Shown piece after piece: positions 1 to 7,717 of a stretch of DNA of 24,832 bases. Below the pieces are notes generated by a model. It was not told the origin of the DNA and ran no database searches. It saw nothing but the letters and a program-made list of their open reading frames with translations. Location: contig CALAGB010000121.1 in the NCBI GenBank assembly GCA_937891245.1, forward strand, positions 1-24,832, in the 5' to 3' direction. This DNA is from an uncultured Thermomicrobiales bacterium (lineage in GTDB: Bacteria > Chloroflexota > Chloroflexia > Thermomicrobiales > Thermomicrobiaceae). Position 1 is the first letter of the stretch, and each line of letters begins with the position of its first letter. A program made the translations under genes and the position numbers.

Positions 1-1482
1 GCGGCTCTGGGAGTCAGGATGTATCATGTCAACGATCCTCCTCTAAATTTTCAGGCGACGCGTGAGTATCGTTCGCTGATCATCGCGCGCGCCGACTATT
101 TTGAACACGCCAACAGAATTCCGGCATGGCAGAAGCACGTCGCGGATTTCAGCCGGCAAAAACAGGGTGTCCTTGAGCCGCCGATCTTTGAGAAGATCGT
201 GTCGTACGGCTATCTCCTTGCCGGCGGAGAGGCGTTCTGGATTCCCAAGCTCCTGTCATCGATCTTCTGGATTACCGGCGCCTATTTCCTTTACTTGATC
301 GCCCTTCGTATCACCGATGCTCCGGCAGCCATCTTCTCGGTAGCGTTCTACCTTTTTCTTCCCTTCTCGATCATCGCCAGCCGAAGCTTTCAACCGGATC
401 CATTGATGATCATGTTGCTCCTGCTCAGCGTCTGGTTGATGCTCCGATACTATGAGCACCCGACGAGGTCAGCCTTGCTCATCGCGGCCGGTGCGGCGGC
501 ATCCGCCTTCTTCATCAAACCGGTCTCCCTGTTCGTCATCGTCAGTGCGTTTGTGGCGATGGGCATCGCCCAGAACGGCATTCGACGGACGATCTTCGGC
601 CAGTCATCGCTGATCTTCGGCGCTATATTGGTGCTCCCGACGCTCAGCGCCTACCTGTATGGGATCGTCACCGGGAAATTCCTGCTCGGTGAAGCGGAAA
701 AGACCGTCGTCCCCCGGCTCCTTGTTTCCACGTTCTTCTGGCAGAACCTGCTTGACAATATCGGAGCCGTGGTGGGGTTCGGGGCATTCACGCTGGCGCT
801 AATTGGCGTGCTCCTGGTTCGCGAGGGGTTACCCAGGGCGCTCATCATCGGAGTGTGGTTTGGCTACGGGATCTTCTGCATTGCCATCGACTATAACGTC
901 GCCGCCCACGACTACTATCAACTGCAGTTGATTCCGATTGTCGCGCTTTCCCTCGGACCCGTGGCGGCCATCGTCATCCAGAATCTCAGACCGATATACA
1001 GCCAATGGCTCTGGCGACTGGCGCTCACAGCGATTGTGCTACTGGCACTGCTCCTCAGCGTGGCGGTCGCTCGCCCGCGTCTCGTGAATCCGGGATCGCA
1101 ACGCCTCGTCAGCGCCGAGGAGCAGATCGGGGCACGCGTCGATCACAGCACGCAAACGGTCTTTCTCGCTTCTGACTACGGCGTCTCGCTTGAGTACCAC
1201 GGACTGATGTCCGGGTATCCGTGGCCGCTGGCATCTGACCTGGAATGGGAACGGCTCACCGGATCGTCCTCGCCGGGCGCGGCCGCGCGGTTCCACACCT
1301 GGTTCGCACCGCGCTCGCCCGAGTATTTCATCGTCCTCGACATACAGGAGTTTGATCAGCAGCCCGATCTCCAGGCATTTCTGACCGAGCATTACCCGGT
1401 TCTCGCCAAGGCGGACGATTACCTGATCTTTGATCTCCGTCATCCGAAGGCATTTCAAACGGTGGGGAGAGGATGGTCATGA
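1..1482 (+). CDS. GT39-type (ArnT/PMT-like) membrane glycosyltransferase, 5' end outside the window
   Basis: Polytopic membrane protein likely to transfer a sugar from a polyprenyl-phosphate donor on the outer face of the membrane. An ATG lies at base 19, but the frame is open to base 1 and there is no N-terminal membrane anchor before the loop. The family normally starts with one transmembrane helix followed by this kind of loop (DPPLNFQATREYRS), so the true start is upstream and the gene is partial. Counting from base 19, hydrophobic spans lie near residues 78-97, 103-120, 127-143, 151-165, 169-184 and 196-214, with more between about 250 and 350. A soluble C-terminal part (about 355-487) follows. 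QPDPLM near residue 125 is typical of this PMT_2-like group. The sugar and acceptor cannot be told from sequence. It heads the glycan cluster and ends 34 bases before the sulfotransferase ATG. Confidence 0.85.
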   Translation, partial: AALGVRMYHVNDPPLNFQATREYRSLIIARADYFEHANRIPAWQKHVADFSRQKQGVLEPPIFEKIVSYGYLLAGGEAFWIPKLLSSIFWITGAYFLYLIALRITDAPAAIFSVAFYLFLPFSIIASRSFQPDPLMIMLLLLSVWLMLRYYEHPTRSALLIAAGAAASAFFIKPVSLFVIVSAFVAMGIAQNGIRRTIFGQSSLIFGAILVLPTLSAYLYGIVTGKFLLGEAEKTVVPRLLVSTFFWQNLLDNIGAVVGFGAFTLALIGVLLVREGLPRALIIGVWFGYGIFCIAIDYNVAAHDYYQLQLIPIVALSLGPVAAIVIQNLRPIYSQWLWRLALTAIVLLALLLSVAVARPRLVNPGSQRLVSAEEQIGARVDHSTQTVFLASDYGVSLEYHGLMSGYPWPLASDLEWERLTGSSSPGAAARFHTWFAPRSPEYFIVLDIQEFDQQPDLQAFLTEHYPVLAKADDYLIFDLRHPKAFQTVGRGWS

Positions 1483-1516
1483 ATCGAGTTGAGTGCCGTC
1501 GCGAAGGCGCGGGTCG

Positions 1517-2374
1517 ATGAACGCCATGCAGCAACAACAGACCATCGAAGGGATCAACGAGATTGCGCCCGTCGTGATCTTCCTCCATGCGCCAAAAACC
1601 GGCGGAACGACGCTCGTGCGAATCATCAAGCGTCAGTGCGCGCCGGGCTCGGTGTTGACCCTTTACGATTCCAGCTACGGAGAAGAACTCGCGGCGTATC
1701 CGTCTGCGGAGATCGATCGCGTCCGCGCGATCGCTGGGCACTTCTACTTCGGTGTCCATAGGCTTATTGCGCGGCCGTCGATTTACATCACGCTGCTCCG
1801 TGATCCCGTTGATCGAGTTATCTCGCACTATCACTTCGTCCGTCGAAGCCCCGAGCATTACCTGTATACCGCCGCCAATGAGCTGAGTCTCAGCGAGTTC
1901 GTGGTCGCCTGTGGGGCGGACGAGCCGAACAATGACCAGACGCGCCTGCTCGCGGGAAGGCATCAGCCCGAAGGAACGCCTCCGAATGCGGATGACATGC
2001 TGGCAGCCGCTAGGAAAAATCTTCGCGAACACGTTGCCGTCGTCGGAACGACGGAGGAATTTGACCGGGCACTGCTGTTGATGCGGCGCACCTTCGGTTG
2101 GGGGAGGCCCTTCTATGTCCGCGAGAATGTGTCGAAGAAACAGTCGCGAAGAGATGTGATCTCGCCGGAAACACGTCGAGTGATCGAGAACTACAACGCG
2201 CTCGATATCGACCTCTACGAAGAAGCACGGATGCTCTTCGCGGAGCGCGTGCGTGAGCAGGATACCGCTTTTCAACGTGAACTGTTCGTGTTCAGGAGGC
2301 TGAATAGCGCGTATGCCCTGGCGGGTCAGCTGCAGCGGCTCACCAATCTGAACGTGAGGATTGGAGCGCAATGA
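1517..2374 (+). CDS. PAPS-dependent sulfotransferase (sulfotransferase family 2-like)
   Basis: Probably moves a sulfate group from PAPS to a hydroxyl of a sugar, sulfating the product of the neighbouring glycosyltransferases. The 5'-phosphosulfate loop HAPKTGGTTL is at about residues 24-33. The 3'-phosphate-binding motif LLRDPVDRVISHY is near residue 95. Both match the heparan-sulfate 2-O-sulfotransferase-like family, and 285 residues is a normal length. The ATG at 1517 is preferred because GAAGG lies about ten bases upstream. An in-frame GTG at 1493 and an ATG at 1526 are alternatives. It is cytoplasmic, with no signal peptide or membrane segment. Its stop overlaps the next ATG (ATGA). The acceptor sugar is unknown. 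Confidence 0.88.
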   Translation: MNAMQQQQTIEGINEIAPVVIFLHAPKTGGTTLVRIIKRQCAPGSVLTLYDSSYGEELAAYPSAEIDRVRAIAGHFYFGVHRLIARPSIYITLLRDPVDRVISHYHFVRRSPEHYLYTAANELSLSEFVVACGADEPNNDQTRLLAGRHQPEGTPPNADDMLAAARKNLREHVAVVGTTEEFDRALLLMRRTFGWGRPFYVRENVSKKQSRRDVISPETRRVIENYNALDIDLYEEARMLFAERVREQDTAFQRELFVFRRLNSAYALAGQLQRLTNLNVRIGAQ

Positions 2375-4038
2375 GCGAGTCGGAACTGGTCTCAGTCATC
2401 ATCATCTTCTGGAATGCCAAGCCGTTCCTGGCTGAGGCGGTCGCCAGTGTGGTCGCTCAGTCCTACCCTCACTGGGAACTCTTGCTGGTCGACGATGGCT
2501 CGACCGATGGCAGCACCGCCCTCGCCCAGCAGCTTGTTGCCAACGATCCCCAACGGATGCGCTACCTGGAGCATCCTCAGCACACCAATCGGGGCATGAG
2601 CGCGTCACGCAACCTCGGCATCGCCCATGCCCGTGGGAGCTACCTTGCCTTCCTCGATGCCGCTGATGTCTGGCTGCCGGAGAAGCTGAGCCACCAGGTA
2701 GCGGTGTTGGCGGACCACCCCGAAGCGGCATTGGTTTATGGTCCCACCGAGTGGTGGTACAGCTGGAGCGGACGAGCCGAGGATCAGGGACGGGACATGA
2801 TAGCCCCGCTCGGCGTCCCTGCCGACACGCTCCTGCCGCCACCCATGCTCGTCAGCCGGTTCTTCTTCCGACAGGAAGCTGCGATTCCCGGTCCGACCAG
2901 CATCCTGGTGCGCCGGGAGATCGTCGAGCAGGTCGGCGGCTTCGAAGACGGTTTTCGTGGCGCGTACGAAGATCAAGCCTTCTACGCCAAAGTCTGCCTG
3001 CGGGTGCCGGTGCTGGCGACAAGCAACTGTTGTGATCGCTACCGGCAACATCCGCACTCCAATTCATCCAGCAACGATCGAGCGGGTCAGGATCGAGCGC
3101 ATCGCCTCATCTTCCTGAACTGGCTAAGCAAATATGTGGAACAGCAGGGGGTGACCGACCCCGGGCTCCACCGAGGACTGAAGCAGGCGATCTGGACCTG
3201 CCGTCATCCGCGACTCGCGCGCTTGGCGACGACCGTCGTGCGAAGCGCCCGCCCGGCGGTCGTCGAAGTCAGTCGACGCACCATCCCCGCCCCGGCTCGC
3301 CAGTGGGCCATGGAGCGGCTGACCGGCAGTACGTACGCTCCGCCCACCGGCTGGGTGCGCTTCGGCAGCTTGCGGCGCCTAACGCCCTTCAGCCGGCAGT
3401 TCGGCTACGACCGTGGACGGCCGATCGACCGTCACTATATCGAGCGCTTTCTCGGAATCCATGCAGCGGACATTCAGGGGCGTGTCCTGGAAATCGCGGA
3501 CGATACCTATACGCGCGCATTCGGTGGAGAACGGGTCTGTGCCAGCGACGTCCTTCATGTCGCGCCGGGCCAGCCGCAGGCCACCATCGTCGGCGACCTG
3601 ACCTGCGAAGACACACTACCCGCCAGCACGTTCGACTGCGTGATTCTCACCCAGACGTTGCAGTTTATCTACGACGCGCCCGCAGCTCTCCGGACGATCA
3701 ACCGAGCGCTCAAGCCGGGCGGTGGGCTCCTGGCGACGTTCCCCGGCATTACCCCCATCAGCCGTTACGACATGGAACGCTGGGGACACTTCTGGAGCTT
3801 CACCACGCTGTCCGGGCGTCGCCTGTTCGAAGAATCCCAGGCGTGGACCGGCGTTCAGGTCGAGTCGTTCGGCAACGTCCTGACCGCCGCGGCCGTGCTC
3901 TATGGCCTCGCAGCCGAAGAACTGCGGCCGGAAGAGCTCGATCATCATGATCCCGATTACGAAGTCATCATCGCGGTCCGTGCAACGAAAGCAGATTGCG
4001 AAGGCCATGAAACTGGCGTACATCATCTCGGCCTATAA
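2371..4038 (+). CDS. GT2 glycosyltransferase fused to a class I SAM methyltransferase
   Basis: Two-domain protein of 555 residues. Residues 5-290 form a GT-A glycosyltransferase 2 domain: VSVIIIFWNAKPFLAEAV at the start, then the nucleotide-binding LLVDDGSTDGS (38-48). Residues about 348-550 form a Rossmann methyltransferase: GRVLEIADDTY for SAM motif I, then FDCVILTQTLQFIYD and ALKPGGGLLATFPG. The domain pair suggests a sugar is transferred and then methylated, but the product is unknown. The metal-binding DxD site reads D96-A97-A98-D99, whereas the two paralogues downstream have DADD, so the second metal ligand appears lost. The start is ATGA-coupled to the sulfotransferase. A stand-alone methyltransferase at 6709 matches the C-terminal half and linker of this protein. 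Confidence 0.9.
   Translation: MSESELVSVIIIFWNAKPFLAEAVASVVAQSYPHWELLLVDDGSTDGSTALAQQLVANDPQRMRYLEHPQHTNRGMSASRNLGIAHARGSYLAFLDAADVWLPEKLSHQVAVLADHPEAALVYGPTEWWYSWSGRAEDQGRDMIAPLGVPADTLLPPPMLVSRFFFRQEAAIPGPTSILVRREIVEQVGGFEDGFRGAYEDQAFYAKVCLRVPVLATSNCCDRYRQHPHSNSSSNDRAGQDRAHRLIFLNWLSKYVEQQGVTDPGLHRGLKQAIWTCRHPRLARLATTVVRSARPAVVEVSRRTIPAPARQWAMERLTGSTYAPPTGWVRFGSLRRLTPFSRQFGYDRGRPIDRHYIERFLGIHAADIQGRVLEIADDTYTRAFGGERVCASDVLHVAPGQPQATIVGDLTCEDTLPASTFDCVILTQTLQFIYDAPAALRTINRALKPGGGLLATFPGITPISRYDMERWGHFWSFTTLSGRRLFEESQAWTGVQVESFGNVLTAAAVLYGLAAEELRPEELDHHDPDYEVIIAVRATKADCEGHETGVHHLGL
2392..2670 (+). repeat. Near-identical coding repeat shared by three tandem GT2 genes (copy 1 of 3)
   Basis: The first roughly 280 bases of the GT2 domain here recur at about 4907-5190 and 5834-6120 with very high DNA identity, including the 20-base run ATCATCTTCTGGAATGCCAA in the first two copies (GCCGA instead of GCCAA at its end in copy 3). 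Similarity falls sharply in the C-terminal halves. This is the footprint of tandem duplication with later gene conversion or domain exchange. Confidence 0.8.
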
Positions 4039-4867
4039 GAACCCGGAACAGTTGGTCCGGCTCGTGCATACGCTGGATGACGGCTCGACGTCCTTCTGGG
4101 TGCATGTCGACAAGCGAACCGACGATTGCCTTTTCCATCAGATGGTGTGTGGATTGGGCGATAACAGCCGCGTTCGATTCTTACCCCGGCACCGCTGCTC
4201 CTGGGGTGGATTCGGCCACGTTGCCGCGACGCTTGAGGGAATTAACGCGATCGAGCGTAGTGGGGCAGACGTTGACTCCGTTATCCTCACGACCGGCCAG
4301 GACTACCCGATCAAGGCGAACGACCGGATCAACGCGTTCCTGGCAGATCATGCCGGTGCCGCCTTCCTGGAGCACTTTCCGCTGCCGCACGCTGACTGGC
4401 AGAACGGCGGCCTCGATCGAATCCGGGCCTGGCATTTTCGCGTAATGCGGCGGCATGTTCGCATCCCACCCTCAGCCGCTTCGCCGATCGGTCGCAGGTT
4501 TCCAGCGGGCTTCACCCCCTTCGGCGGTTCATCGTACTGGTGCCTGCCCCGAGAATGTGTTCGCTACATCCAGCAGATGACGCAGAAGAACCAGGCGTTG
4601 GTGCGCTTCTTCAAATACGTCGACGTGCCCGACGAGATCTTCTTTCAAACTGTGCTGCTCAACTCGCCCTACCGGGAGCTCATCGTGAACGACAACCTCC
4701 GGCACATCGACTGGAAGGACCCGAATGCGGGTAGTCCCGCAGTCTTGACGACAGCAGACTTCCCCACGCTGGCGGCGTCGCCCAAGCTCTTCGCGAGAAA
4801 GTTCGATGTGCGTGTCGATGCCGAGATCCTCGACATGATTGATGAGCGACTTCTTGGCCTCACCTAG
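4007..4867 (+). CDS. GT14 Core-2/I-branching-type beta-1,6-N-acetylglucosaminyltransferase-like protein
   Basis: Member of the Branch family (GT14), which in animals adds beta-1,6-GlcNAc or xylose branches. In bacteria these proteins sit in polysaccharide clusters with mostly unknown acceptors. The 286-residue product shows the usual order of motifs: MKLAYIISAYKNPEQL at the N terminus, FWVHVDKRTD, LTTGQDYPIKA, GGSSYWCLPRECVRYI, and VPDEIFFQTVLLNS with the conserved Asp-Glu pair. The ATG at 4007 is chosen because the protein begins exactly at the family's N-terminal strand and GAAGG lies just upstream. The frame is open to 3902 but the extra residues look non-native. It overlaps the end of the fusion gene by 32 bases, which implies translational coupling. 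No membrane anchor is seen, unlike the animal enzymes. Confidence 0.88.
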   Translation: MKLAYIISAYKNPEQLVRLVHTLDDGSTSFWVHVDKRTDDCLFHQMVCGLGDNSRVRFLPRHRCSWGGFGHVAATLEGINAIERSGADVDSVILTTGQDYPIKANDRINAFLADHAGAAFLEHFPLPHADWQNGGLDRIRAWHFRVMRRHVRIPPSAASPIGRRFPAGFTPFGGSSYWCLPRECVRYIQQMTQKNQALVRFFKYVDVPDEIFFQTVLLNSPYRELIVNDNLRHIDWKDPNAGSPAVLTTADFPTLAASPKLFARKFDVRVDAEILDMIDERLLGLT

Positions 4868-4882
4868 CGACGGATAGGGATC

Positions 4883-5794
4883 ATGCCGGTGGCGGATTCG
4901 CAGTTGGTCTCAGTCATCATCATCTTCTGGAATGCCAAGCCATTCCTGGCCGAGGCGGTCGCCAGCGTCGTTGCCCAGTCGTATCCCGACTGGGAACTCC
5001 TGCTGGTCGACGATGGTTCAACCGATGGCAGCACCGACCTCGCCCAGCACCTCGTCGCCGCCGATCCTCATCGGATGCGTTACCTGGAGCATCCTCAGCA
5101 TGCCAATCGGGGCATGAGCGCGTCACGCAACCTCGGCATCGCCCAGGCTCGGGGTACCTACCTCGCCTTCCTCGATGCCGATGACGTCTGGTTCCCAAAT
5201 GCGCTTGAAGAGCAGGTTGAGATCCTACGGTCACAGCCGGACGCCGGGATGGTCTACGGGCCGATCGAGTGGTGGTATAGCTGGAGCGGGAGAGATGAAG
5301 ATCGCGAGCAGGATTATGTTGAGCCCCTCGGAGTGCCGGCGAATACGCTGCTCCCGCCACCGCGCCTGCTCTCCCTCTTCTTGCGCGATCGAGCGGCGGT
5401 GCCCTCGGGGGTGATGGTGCGGCGTGACCTGGCCGAACGTCTCGGCGGTTTCGAGAACGAATTTCGCGGTGAATATGAAGACCAGGTTTTTTGCGCGAAA
5501 GTTTGCCTCAACGCGAGCGTGTTTGCGTCAAATCGATGCTGGTATCGATACCGCCAGCACCCGAACTCGACCGTCTCTCTCGGTATCCAAACCGGCGCTA
5601 CGCACGGCGCACGACTCACCTACTTGAACTGGCTCGCCGGTTATCTGACGAGCAATGGAATCACCGACGCCGGCGTGTGGCGGGCGCTTCGATTCGAATT
5701 CTGGCGATTTCGTCATCCGCGAGCATACCGACTCCTACGACGCGGCGAGTACTTTGTAATGAAGGTACGCGAGAGTTCGTCTGTGGCTAAATAA
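4883..5794 (+). CDS. GT2 family glycosyltransferase (tandem paralogue 2)
   Basis: Single-domain GT-A glycosyltransferase of 303 residues, closely related to the GT2 half of the fusion gene upstream and to the next gene downstream. It has LLVDDGSTDGS for nucleotide binding and an intact metal site FLDADDVW (D98, D100). It shares the EWWYSWSGR and RYRQHPNS motifs of this paralogue group. The C-terminal third, presumably the acceptor-binding region, has diverged, which fits a different acceptor or linkage. There is no methyltransferase partner next to it. The start is ATG with an AGGGA-like ribosome site in the 15-base gap after the GT14 gene. The donor sugar is not predictable. Confidence 0.9.
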   Translation: MPVADSQLVSVIIIFWNAKPFLAEAVASVVAQSYPDWELLLVDDGSTDGSTDLAQHLVAADPHRMRYLEHPQHANRGMSASRNLGIAQARGTYLAFLDADDVWFPNALEEQVEILRSQPDAGMVYGPIEWWYSWSGRDEDREQDYVEPLGVPANTLLPPPRLLSLFLRDRAAVPSGVMVRRDLAERLGGFENEFRGEYEDQVFCAKVCLNASVFASNRCWYRYRQHPNSTVSLGIQTGATHGARLTYLNWLAGYLTSNGITDAGVWRALRFEFWRFRHPRAYRLLRRGEYFVMKVRESSSVAK

Positions 5795-5812
5795 GAGGGG
5801 CAGCATCGTGCA

Positions 5813-6709
5813 ATGGTAGCAACTGAAACCGTGACGGCGATCATCATCTTCTGGAATGCCGAGCCATTCCTGGCCGAGGCGGTCGCCAGCGTCGTCGCCC
5901 AGTCCTATCCTCACTGGGAACTCTTGCTGGTCGACGATGGCTCGACCGATGGCAGTAGCGACCTCGCCCAGCAACTCGTCGCTGCCGATCCGGAGCGGAT
6001 GCGCTATCTGGAGCATCCCGGACACGCCAATCGTGGCATGAGCGCCACCCGCAACCTCGGCATCGCCCATGCGCGTGGGAGCTACCTCGCCTTCCTTGAT
6101 GCCGACGATGTCTGGCTACCGGAGAAGCTGAGCCAGCAGGTGGCGGTGTTGCAGGCCACTCCCGAGGCGGCGCTGGTCTATGGACCGACCGAGTGGTGGT
6201 ACAGCTGGACGGGACGCGCAGCGGATCAGGGGCGGGATGTGGTGGCCCCGCTCGGCGTTCCCGCCGACACTCTCCTCCCACCCCCCATGCTCGTGAGCCG
6301 GCTGTTGCGACAAGAGGGACTCTCACCATGCACGTGCAGTCTGCTGGTGCGCCGGGAGATCGTCGAGCAGGTCGGGGGCTTCGAAGAGCGTTTCCGAGGC
6401 CTGTATGAGGACCAGGCCTTCGTCGCCAAGATCTGCCTCACGTCACCCGTCTTCGCCTCGAGTCGGTGTTGGTGTCGCTACCGGCAACATCCCAATTCCG
6501 CCTGCTCCCTGGCGGACAGAGCGGGGCAGACGCAGGTCGCCCGTCTCAGGTTCCTCAACTGGCTCAGTGCATACCTTTCCGAGCACGGGATCACGGACGC
6601 GGAAGTGCGGCAGGCGCTCATGCAAGAACTCTGGCCGCACCGTCATCCGTACATATCCTCCATGGTCGGCGGCGCTCGCTACGCTGCCCGGCAGTTCGGG
6701 AGGCGCTGA
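5813..6709 (+). CDS. GT2 family glycosyltransferase (tandem paralogue 3)
   Basis: Third GT2 copy, 298 residues. It has FWNAEPFLAEAVASVVAQ, LLVDDGSTDGS and an intact FLDADDVW metal site (D96, D98). The EWWYSW and YRQHPNS motifs tie it to the other two copies. Its N-terminal third is nearly identical to theirs, while residues beyond about 160 differ. AGAGGGG upstream serves as ribosome-binding site. Its TGA overlaps the ATG of a methyltransferase gene (TGATG), so this GT2/methyltransferase pair is the split counterpart of the fused gene at 2371. Confidence 0.9.
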   Translation: MVATETVTAIIIFWNAEPFLAEAVASVVAQSYPHWELLLVDDGSTDGSSDLAQQLVAADPERMRYLEHPGHANRGMSATRNLGIAHARGSYLAFLDADDVWLPEKLSQQVAVLQATPEAALVYGPTEWWYSWTGRAADQGRDVVAPLGVPADTLLPPPMLVSRLLRQEGLSPCTCSLLVRREIVEQVGGFEERFRGLYEDQAFVAKICLTSPVFASSRCWCRYRQHPNSACSLADRAGQTQVARLRFLNWLSAYLSEHGITDAEVRQALMQELWPHRHPYISSMVGGARYAARQFGRR

Positions 6710-7656
6710 TGCGAGCCGTGCGTCCGGCAACGTGCGTCGTGGCCAAGCCGCATGCCGAAGGCGTTGCACCCGACCGAGCAGGCGCGCAACGCTCACGGCC
6801 GGCCCGGACGAAACCCTTGCGGGTGCTCGGCCGCCTTCTGGTCTCCGCCCGTGCCGCAGCGGGTTCGCAGGTTGCACCACTCCTCACATTACCGGTTGTT
6901 CGACAGGTTCGCTGTATGCAACTGCGGAGGCTGCGCCCACTGCGGGATGGGCGGCAGCGTGGGATTCCGATCGTCCGTCACTACTGGGCCGAGTATTTGG
7001 AACGGTATCGGAACGACATTCATGGGCGATGCCTGGAGATCGGCACGACCGTGACGTTACGGCAGTACGGTGGCAAAGCGGTGAGTATTGCGGACGCGAT
7101 CGACCTGAAGCCCCACAGTCCTGAGGTGACCGTCGTCGGCGATTTGAGCAGGGCTGATCACCTGCCGGCGGATCGTTACGATTGCTTCGTCAACCAGTTC
7201 ACCATGCACGTCATCTACGACGTCGAGGCGGCACTCTACCACTCGATCCGCATCCTCAAACCCGGCGGCGTGCTGCTGGTGAACTTTCCTTGCGTCGACT
7301 ACTACTTCCCCACCGGATTGGATATGAACACGGGCGGACCGCTCTTTCTGCACCACTGGTTCACGCCGATCCAGGTTGAAGATTTATTGCACCGCGTCGG
7401 ACTGGCTTCGTGCGACTACGAGCTGTCGATCTTTGGGAATCTCTTCGCCCGCGTCGCCTACCAGATGAACATCCCGGCAACCGAGCTGACCGAGAACGAG
7501 CTGACGTACGTCGACCCGGGGCATCCGTTGCTCGTCTGCGTGCGCGTGGTCAAGCCGGCGAACTGGCGCGCCGCGCGGCCGGACTATCGCGATCCCTGGC
7601 GACCCGAGACAGCGCCGGCCGAGTGGAATCCGACAACCGGACACTACACCGGCTGA
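6709..7656 (+). CDS. Class I SAM-dependent methyltransferase (glycan-associated)
   Basis: 315-residue protein whose C-terminal part is a Rossmann methyltransferase. GRCLEIGTTVTLRQYGG stands for SAM motif I, then VVGDLSRADHLPADRYDCF, FTMHVIYDVEAAL and ILKPGGVLLVNFP. Motif I lacks the classic GxGxG, as in its fused homologue at 2371, and the two share LRRLxP, RGxPIxRHY and DIxGRxLEI around the domain border. The Arg-rich N-terminal 85 residues correspond to the linker of the fusion protein. The ATG at 6709 overlaps the previous stop by one base and is preceded by GGGAGG six bases away. The frame is open further upstream, but that part overlaps the GT2 gene. Probable role: methylation of the sugar added by the adjacent GT2. 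Confidence 0.85.
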   Translation: MRAVRPATCVVAKPHAEGVAPDRAGAQRSRPARTKPLRVLGRLLVSARAAAGSQVAPLLTLPVVRQVRCMQLRRLRPLRDGRQRGIPIVRHYWAEYLERYRNDIHGRCLEIGTTVTLRQYGGKAVSIADAIDLKPHSPEVTVVGDLSRADHLPADRYDCFVNQFTMHVIYDVEAALYHSIRILKPGGVLLVNFPCVDYYFPTGLDMNTGGPLFLHHWFTPIQVEDLLHRVGLASCDYELSIFGNLFARVAYQMNIPATELTENELTYVDPGHPLLVCVRVVKPANWRAARPDYRDPWRPETAPAEWNPTTGHYTG

Positions 7657-7717
7657 GCACCAGTAGAGCCGATTTCAGCCGCCGCGGCGTGGTGGATGAT
7701 TGTCAGGTGATCCAAAC

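Noticed and set aside
1328..2371. Long open frame on the minus strand (347 codons) opposite the sulfotransferase
   Set aside because: The + strand product has clear PAPS motifs; the minus product is Arg/His-rich with no domain logic. It is a by-product of high G+C.
3902..4006. Upstream extension of the GT14 gene
   Set aside because: Family N terminus begins at MKLAYIISAYKN (4007), which also has its own ribosome site; the extra residues are non-native.
6466..6708. Upstream extension of the stand-alone methyltransferase
   Set aside because: It overlaps the GT2 gene in another frame; ATG 6709 has GGGAGG and a TGATG junction.
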